From contig DIZT01000149.1 in assembly GCA_002427975.1 (NCBI GenBank), positions 1 through 15,058 on the forward strand: DNA of 15,058 nucleotides. The letters are read 5' to 3'. The notes under the pieces are model-generated. The model was given only the letters and a program-made list of their open reading frames with translations, ran no database searches and was not told the origin of the DNA. Origin of the DNA: Micrococcaceae bacterium UBA6021. Lineage in GTDB: Bacteria; Actinomycetota; Actinomycetes; Actinomycetales; Micrococcaceae. This document shows positions 14,064 to 15,058 of the stretch, in pieces (position 1 is the stretch's first letter; each line of letters starts with the position of its first letter). The position numbers and the translations under genes were made by a program.

Positions 14064-14077
14064 CACTGATTTCAGTG
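14064..14077. promoter_or_regulatory. Palindrome upstream of pspA (CACTGA-TT-TCAGTG)
   Basis: A perfect 6+2+6 inverted repeat, 31 nt before the pspA ATG and 22 nt after the first palindrome (about two helical turns from end to start). It could be an operator or a weak mRNA hairpin. The flanking bases do not extend the symmetry. Confidence 0.4.
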
Positions 14078-14108
14078 GCCAGCATTGAGCAGGACGAAAG
14101 GTAACACC

Positions 14109-14900
14109 ATGGTTAAGCAGTCCATTTTCGGCCGGATCGCGCAGCTTGCAAAGGCAAATATCAACTCTTTGCTGGACAACGCTGAAGATCCGCAGAAGAT
14201 GCTGGACCAGATGGTCCGGGACTACTCCAATAACATCGCGGAGGCCGAGTCCGCCGTTGCCCAGACCATCGGCAACCTGCGGATGCTCCAGGATGACTAC
14301 AACGAGGACATCAAGAACGCCCAGGACTGGGGTAACAAGGCCCTCGCCGCGTCCCGCAAGGCCGACGAGTACCGCAATGCCGGAGACGTGGTTGATGCCG
14401 AGAAATTCGACAACCTCGCCAAAGTGGCACTGCAGCGCCAGATGTCGGCAGAGGGTGAAGCAAAGAGTGCCGCGCCGAGCATCGCCTCGCAAAGCGACGT
14501 AGTGGACAAGCTCAAGTCCGGCCTGGACCAGATGAAGGGCAAGCTGAACGAGCTCACCAGCAAGCGCAATGAACTGGTGGCCCGTTCCAAGACGGCCGCG
14601 GCGCAGACCCAGGTGAACGACGCCATCAAGAGCATCGACTTTTTGGATCCCACCAGCGAAGTTGGTCGCTTCGAAGACAAAATCCGCCGGGAAGAGGCCA
14701 AGGTCCGGGGCCAGCAGGAGCTCGCCTCGTCCAGTCTGGACAGCCAGTTCAACCAGTTGGAAGATCTTGGCGAGCAGGTGGAAATCGAGGCACGCCTGGC
14801 GGCGCTGAAATCCGGTGGTGCCAAGCCGGCAATTGGGGCCTCCGCTGCTCCGGCAACGTCGGGGTCCACCGTTGACGAAGCCGATTTCGACAAGCTTTAG
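14109..14900 (+). CDS. pspA: PspA/IM30 family membrane-stress protein
   Basis: A 263-residue member of the PspA/Vipp1 (ESCRT-III-like) family, which coats the inner face of the membrane and protects it when proton motive force or lipid order is disturbed. It starts MVKQSIFGRIAQLAKANINSLLDNAEDPQKMLDQM, the typical N-terminal amphipathic helix and first hairpin helix, including the EDP..ML motif. Long Ala/Glu/Gln-rich helices run through about residue 225. The segment FLDPTSEVGRFEDKIRREEAK (about 176-196) is a conserved helix. The tail is Ala/Ser/Gly-rich and ends DEADFDKL. ATG 14109 is preceded at 7 nt by GAAAGG; the upstream TTG 14085 is unlikely. The preceding TPM gene is on the same strand, and two palindromes lie in the gap. 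Confidence 0.95.
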   Translation: MVKQSIFGRIAQLAKANINSLLDNAEDPQKMLDQMVRDYSNNIAEAESAVAQTIGNLRMLQDDYNEDIKNAQDWGNKALAASRKADEYRNAGDVVDAEKFDNLAKVALQRQMSAEGEAKSAAPSIASQSDVVDKLKSGLDQMKGKLNELTSKRNELVARSKTAAAQTQVNDAIKSIDFLDPTSEVGRFEDKIRREEAKVRGQQELASSSLDSQFNQLEDLGEQVEIEARLAALKSGGAKPAIGASAAPATSGSTVDEADFDKL

Positions 14901-14908
14901 CCATTAAA

Positions 14909-14962
14909 GTCCGCCGCTGCGCGGACCCGCCAAAGCCGGGGTTCAGGATGAGCCCCGGCTTT
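14909..14962. terminator. Double-hairpin terminator after pspA
   Basis: The first hairpin is GTCCGC (14909-14914) with GCGGAC (14921-14926). The second and stronger one pairs AAAGCCGGGG (14932-14941) with CCCCGGCTTT (14953-14962), 10 bp perfect and extendable by three weaker pairs, leaving a 5-nt loop. The flanking A and T runs make it suitable in both directions, which fits the apparently convergent gene on the right. Confidence 0.85.
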
Positions 14963-15058
14963 AGCCGTGCTTGGACCGGTCTGGTCTCGGCAGCGCGGCT
15001 CCGGCCGGGTAGGTGTGGAGCGTGGAATCGTCCGGGATCCGTCCGGTCGGCGGCGCGG
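14961..15058 (-). CDS. 3' end of a minus-strand gene, runs off the window
   Basis: A minus-strand frame open from the right edge for 31 codons ends at TAA 14961-14963. About 26 of the 31 third positions are G or C. The visible peptide includes GRIPDDSTLHTYPAGAALP and ends RPDRSKHG. I do not recognise the family. The stop overlaps the terminator stem, as expected for a gene convergent with pspA. The other minus-strand frames are also partly open, so this is tentative. Confidence 0.4.
   Translation of the reverse strand, partial: APPTGRIPDDSTLHTYPAGAALPRPDRSKHG

Overview
The window looks like a chromosomal segment of a high-GC actinobacterium, most likely Arthrobacter, Pseudarthrobacter or a related Micrococcaceae. 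The evidence is about 65% GC with G/C-rich third codon positions, frequent GTG and TTG starts, a SigK/RskA pair, a mycothiol-type PIG-L deacetylase, and protein sequences typical of that group. The genus is an inference from protein character, since no rRNA or tRNA gene is present.

Left part. Positions 1-372 are lower in GC (about 57% over 1-360) and hold no gene I can support. A minus-strand pair follows: a gamma-aminobutyraldehyde dehydrogenase (2162-3568) and a YtcJ-type amidohydrolase (442-2133), 28 nt apart, probably one amine or amide catabolic operon. It is flanked by two apparent gene remnants: 22 coding-like codons just after the amidohydrolase stop (373-441), and the first 57 residues of a diacylglycerol/lipid kinase (3662-3835). 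This suggests the pair sits at a rearranged or inserted locus.

Middle part. On the plus strand come a J-domain protein with a degenerate NERD-like C-terminus (3961-4926), the tRNA 2'-O-methyltransferase TrmL (4962-5429, probably leaderless), and sigK-rskA (5508-7083). A SigK-type promoter lies in front of sigK, and sigK has two plausible starts. A long near-perfect inverted repeat (7109-7171) separates rskA from a convergent minus-strand operon, etfB-etfA-PIG-L (9750 down to 7200), in which the last two genes are almost overlapping.

Right part. A membrane-anchored HtrA-like serine protease with a PDZ domain (10041-11654, minus) is divergent from a plus-strand pair: a TPM-domain membrane protein with a very long coiled coil (11941-13998) and PspA (14109-14900). 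Together they look like an envelope-stress module. A strong terminator follows pspA, and its stem includes the stop of a probable minus-strand gene that runs off the window (14961-15058).

I found no insertion sequence, phage gene, CRISPR array, tRNA or rRNA. The most unusual signals are the SigK-type promoter with dual sigK starts, the 22-nt-arm inverted repeat, the truncated kinase and the post-stop coding remnant around the amine operon, the pseudo-NERD J protein, and the two palindromes in the leader of pspA.
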